The translations under genes were made by a program, and so were the position numbers. The notes below the pieces were generated by a model that was not told the origin of the DNA, did not search any database, and saw only the letters and a list, made by a program, of their open reading frames with translations. This document shows, piece after piece, positions 61,055-64,000 of a stretch of 64,000 bases of DNA. The DNA is from Lepidostoma basale. Lineage: Eukaryota; Arthropoda; Insecta; Trichoptera; Lepidostomatidae. The stretch spans positions 1-64,000 of the forward strand of contig JAHDVF020001560.1 of assembly GCA_022606425.2 (NCBI GenBank). Reading direction: 5' to 3'. The stretch's first letter is position 1, and every line of letters begins with the position of its first letter.

Positions 61055-61228
61055 TAATTTGTTTTTAGAAATTATATTGATCCTCGTGATCGTGTTAGGT
61101 AGCTTATCTATCACCATTTTTTCGTCACGTAAATTCTACACCAGATAAAAGGTAGTGTGAAATATCCATCACTTCCATCACCGGGAATCTGAGAGCTCTT
61201 CTCACTCTGCCACGAAGATCGTCCGATT
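61055..61228 (-). mobile_element. tRNA-derived SINE, diverged
   Basis: TCCTCGTGATCGTGTTAGGT, AATTCTACACCAGATAAAAG and TCACCGGGAATCTGAGAGCT, CACTCTGCCACGAAGATCGT are the reverse complement of SINE blocks with a deletion across box B. Confidence 0.75.
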
Positions 61229-61299
61229 GTCATAGGATATACATGATCATGTATGGTATCCTAATAATGGTGTTTTTGCATCGAAACATATCAGGTAAG

Positions 61300-61360
61300 T
61301 GGAACATAGAGCCGGCAAAAGAAGGATGGAAGTATAATTTAATAAATTCTATGGAAGTGA
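61300..61360 (+). mobile_element. LINE-A scrap
   Basis: CCGGCAAAAGAAGGATGGAA then GTATAATTTAATAAATTCTA resembles the WQKKDES-INAVEM region. Confidence 0.35.
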
Positions 61361-61374
61361 TGTTATATAATTGT

Positions 61375-61512
61375 GAAATTTTGACATTTGATAATTCCTT
61401 AAGCAGCCGAAACAAATCATTTCCATTAATTATAATCAAACTTCTATAAAACAAACCTTTTCATTCGTATGGATTATTAAATATGGAGTTTTACATCATT
61501 GTTCAAGAAACA
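61375..61512. repeat. P3 right half
   Basis: ATAATTCCTTAAGCAGCCGA then AACAAATCATTTCC, ATGGAGTTTTACATCATTGT and TCAAGAAACAAT give the complete right end of P3. Confidence 0.65.
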
Positions 61513-61654
61513 ATATATAAAAATAATTTACGGGAAATTATCACCATTGTCAGAAATTAATAAAGGTGTTTTTTTTAAATAATTTCGTATACACACAATT
61601 ATTAAAAATCATCGTACACCATAATATCAATATGATATTTTTTGTTCTTACGCA

Positions 61655-62075
61655 GAGAGAATGGACCGCCACACTACTCTATCCTAATATACCTCATACA
61701 CGCACGTTGATTCTTGCGACTTCTAACATGACCAACCATTAAAACTTTATTGGTCCACCTAGACTCCGTACTCCATTTACACCATTAACGTATACTTTCT
61801 CCATCCATGCGCTCCATATGTCCGAACCAACGCAGCGATCCTTTCATAATTTTGTACATAATACCTTCTTCCGCTCTACACTATTTTCTTATATCAGCAT
61901 TTGAGATTCTTTCATATATCGTTCTACCACACATACGTCTTAGCAACCTCATCTCTACTGCATTTATTCTGGTCTCATCCTTCTTCTGCTAGTTTCATGC
62001 TTCGTTTCCATGCATAAGGGTTGGGACTAGAATTTCATTGTGAACGGTCGTTTTTGCTTTCATTGATAAATATTT
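61655..62075 (-). mobile_element. LINE-A3 copy lacking its 3' terminus
   Basis: GAGAATGGACCGCCACACTA starts inside the final codons. The copy then runs through a decayed GRPRK, RWFGHMERM, RMCGRTIYERISNADI and GSEA region to KAKTTVHNEI near 62060. Confidence 0.75.
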
Positions 62076-62099
62076 TTAAAGGTCCATTCGATTTGTTAC

Positions 62100-62150
62100 C
62101 CGCTAACCAATGTTAGCATCATCAGGTGTTAAAATCAACGAAATTGATAT
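62100..62150 (-). repeat. Repeat U, inverted
   Basis: The minus strand reads TTAACACCTGATGATGCTAA then CATTGGTTAGCGGGTAACAA. The stem (GCTAAC/GTTAGC) is perfect but GAAAC is replaced. Confidence 0.6.
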
Positions 62151-62659
62151 GAATCCAAGCAATATTGCTTATCGAAATATGTTTAAATAAATAACATTAT
62201 AACATTAGTATGTTATTTAATCTAGATTAACTATAAGTGATACTAAAGCAATCTTAATTAAATCGTGAATTATTTATAATGTTTGAGAAGTAAAAACTTA
62301 ATTTATTTATTAGTCTATATTAGGATGGGCGTTTTACGTGTGTATTTAGAGCAATGATTCATTTTTTTATGAATATGTTTTGTGCAGAATAAGTCAAAAC
62401 TGACGCTTACGTGCATTTAATAATAAAATTATGCTCCGAGTAAAGCATTTGTTATGAATAAGAACCAACAAAATGGCAAATTAGAAAACTCAGCAAAACC
62501 TTACTATTTATTTGGCGCAATACCTGGCCATTGTCCATTATTCGCGTGAGCGAGGATAGAACAATTCGTTATCAGGAACTGCTGTGGAATATTATTTTAC
62601 GATGTGCAAACAACTGGCCTTAATCGGTAAGTGTGCTGATACTGTTCTATTTGTATTGA

Positions 62660-62700
62660 TAAGTTCTTTTTCTTCTTCACCCTATTCCAGTCCACATCTG
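62660..62700 (-). mobile_element. LINE-D/G 3' stub
   Basis: TTCTTCTTCACCCTATTCCA then GTCCACATCTGAAC is a short tail end of the GTCCAxxxxTGGAC type. Confidence 0.4.
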
Positions 62701-62705
62701 AACAA

Positions 62706-63235
62706 ATAACTAAACTAACTAACTAACTAACCATCACGCCGTCTCCCCGGAGGAGTAGGCAGAAGGAATGGAACGCCACACTGTTCTGTCCTGACATACT
62801 TCTCTCGATTCCTCTACATTCATACATCTTGTCATGCACGCACGTCGATTTTTCCGACTCCTCACGTGACCGACATTCAATATTTGATTGATTTGATCGT
62901 GCCACGTTTTCCTCGGCCTTCCTCTATTTCTAGCTCCGTTCACGCCGTTTACATATACCTTATTTACCATTCTGTCTTCACTCATTCTTTCCATGTGTCC
63001 AAACCATCTTAATGACCCTTTCCTTATTTTGTTCATAACACTTTCATTCGCACCACATTCACTTCTTATACTTGCATTTGTCACTCTATCATATACAGAT
63101 TTGCCACACATTCATCTTAGAGATCTCATTTCTACTGCATTTATTCTACTTTCATCCTTCTTTTGCCAGTTCCATGCTTCACTTCCATACATAAGGGTCG
63201 GCACAAGAACACCATTGTGCACTGCCATCCCCAAT
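62706..63235 (-). mobile_element. LINE-A1 3' end with open frame
   Basis: Minus frame 62734-63111 (125 residues) reads CGKSVYDRVTNASIRSECGA, SLRWFGHMERMSEDRMVNKV, RGRPRKTWHDQINQILNVGH and WRSIPSAYSSGETA, followed by a (CTAA)n tail at 62706-62730. It reaches upstream to MAVHNGVLVPTLMYGSEAWN near 63230. Confidence 0.88.
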
Positions 63236-63250
63236 ACGAAGCCCCAATAC

Positions 63251-63419
63251 GTAGTCTTCAATAAGTGATACTAAAGCAATCTACGTGCATGACAAGATGT
63301 ATGAATGTAGAGGAAGCGAGAGAAGTATGTCAGGACAGAACAGTGTGGCGTTCCATTCTTTCTGCCTACCCCTCCGGGGAGACGGCGTGATGGTAAGTAA
63401 GTAAGTAAGTAGTCTTCAA
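63251..63419 (+). mobile_element. LINE-A1 stub with 11-bp target duplication and (TAAG)n tail
   Basis: GTAGTCTTCAA at 63251-63261 and 63409-63419 flanks the insert. The LINE part is NVEEAREVCQDRTVWRSILS then AYPSGETA and a GTAAGTAAGTAAGTAAG tail. The first 20 bp after the left duplication are not LINE-A but equal a segment at 62233-62254. Confidence 0.85.
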
Positions 63420-63645
63420 GCACCGACAATAAACTCCTGATATATAAAACATTCACTTACCCCGCCCCAATCTGGGACTATGAAGCTTCGAGTCACATAC
63501 GAAAACACCAAAACCTGCAAAATAAGGCTATCCGTTTATCGCTTGGTGCGCCTTCATGGACCAGGATCACATAACTGCACCTAGAATCGGGAATCCCGAT
63601 GATAGATGAATTCATTCTGAAACTTGCCAAACGTTTTCACAATTA
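63420..63645 (+). mobile_element. Jockey-type ORF2 C-terminal fragment
   Basis: The plus strand reads DNKLLIYKTFTYPAPIWDYE, then ASSHIRKHQNLQNKAIRLSL, and LHLESGIPMIDEFILKLAKR. The pattern K..LYK..L.P.W.YG...W.....SN...LQ..Q.K.LR......W.......DL.IP...E.I is the Jockey-clade C-terminus. The host sequence upstream of the LINE-A stub may be its continuation. Confidence 0.75.
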
Positions 63646-63772
63646 GAAATACTATGTAGGTACCTACATTTATAAAATAAAGATGATTTTATTATGTTAT
63701 GATTTTATTATGTATAATATGTAGCTGTGTTAAAAAAATACCTAATATTCAGAAAAATAGTAACCCCTTTAA

Positions 63773-64000
63773 CAACAACAACAAAACATCACGCCGTCTC
63801 TCCGCAGGGGTAGAGAGATTGGACCGCCACACTACGCTATCCTGACATACATACCTCTCTAGCTTCCGCCATATTCATACAACGAGTCATACACGCACGT
63901 CGATTCTTCCGGCTTCTAACATGACCAACCTTTAAAATTTGATTAATTTGGTCATGCCATGTTTTTCTAGGTCTACCTCGACTCCGTACTCCATTTAGGT
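63773..64000 (-). mobile_element. LINE-A3 3' end, runs off the window
   Basis: AACAACAACAAAACATCACG then CCGTCTCTCCGCAGGGGTAG starts the copy, which continues to GRPRKTWHDQIN codons near 63960. It has a clean (CAA)n tail. Confidence 0.8.

Overview
The window looks like a stretch of insect nuclear genome, most likely lepidopteran. It is AT-rich, has no bacterial-style gene layout, and consists almost wholly of old, broken and nested transposable elements. The evidence is the many 5'-truncated non-LTR retrotransposon tails, tRNA-derived SINEs, MITE-like and fold-back elements, and a short run of the arthropod telomere repeat TTAGG. The insect call rests on the element types and TTAGG. The lepidopteran call is inference from how familiar the retrotransposon C-termini look. 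I found no intact host protein-coding gene. Element family names (LINE-A, LINE-B and so on) are labels made for this window only.

The dominant element is LINE-A, an RTE-like retrotransposon seen only by its 3' end. Its protein end carries LMYGSEAW, RWFGHMER and GRPRKTWHDQIN and stops within a few bases of a microsatellite tail. Tails are (TTAG)n in A1 and A2 and (TTG)n in A3. There are about thirty pieces on both strands. Other LINE families: B (YGCETW ... RIPWTD ... YLGHVLRGEKY, GAA-rich tail); C and related Jockey/CR1-type elements (PQGS, YADD-like, C-terminal NLP..M.VGRAI); and smaller groups D, E, F, G, H, I, J, K, L and M, all known from RT C-termini.

Layout. 1-365 LINE-C; 507-792 fold-back; 1396-2190 two LINE-A pieces; 3266-4780 LINE-G then LINE-A; 5331-5790 LINE-A2 remnant and a 32-bp tandem repeat in LINE-E; 6307-7700 SINE half and two nested LINE-B; 8420-10262 LINE-A, repeat N, fold-back and LINE-K; 10923-12415 LINE-A pieces and two fold-backs; 13025-15245 repeat N, Jockey, LINE-B, SINE, LINE-M and LINE-G; 15900-16406 two fold-backs; 17135-18140 LINE-K and LINE-B; 18441-19366 a 201-bp tandem array; 19730-20323 a transposase relic and a MITE; 21083-23090 LINE-C, K and D; 24125-26985 LINE-A, J, SINE and C inside possible hAT ends; 27345-30030 fold-backs, TTAGG and LINE-A; 30988-31592 a hAT element; 32790-33545 SINE and a Helitron-like repeat; 33600-34330 a candidate host promoter and first exon; 34610-37036 a cluster of fold-backs; 37585-47885 SINEs, LINE-A2, B, H, Jockey and L; 49165-52502 LINE-A, G, F, I, J, N and C; 53085-57115 mixed LINEs and a Harbinger-like MITE; 58098-60560 LINE-A3, pogo-like ends and a 75-bp minisatellite; 61055-64000 SINE, LINE-A and Jockey.

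The elements record an insertion history. At least ten target-site duplications can be read directly, many marking one element inside another. The only region that reads like host regulatory DNA is 33600-34330 (TATA box, TCAGT initiator, splice donor). The least explained signal is a short hairpin motif ending in CGAAAC that recurs in many otherwise different fold-back elements.
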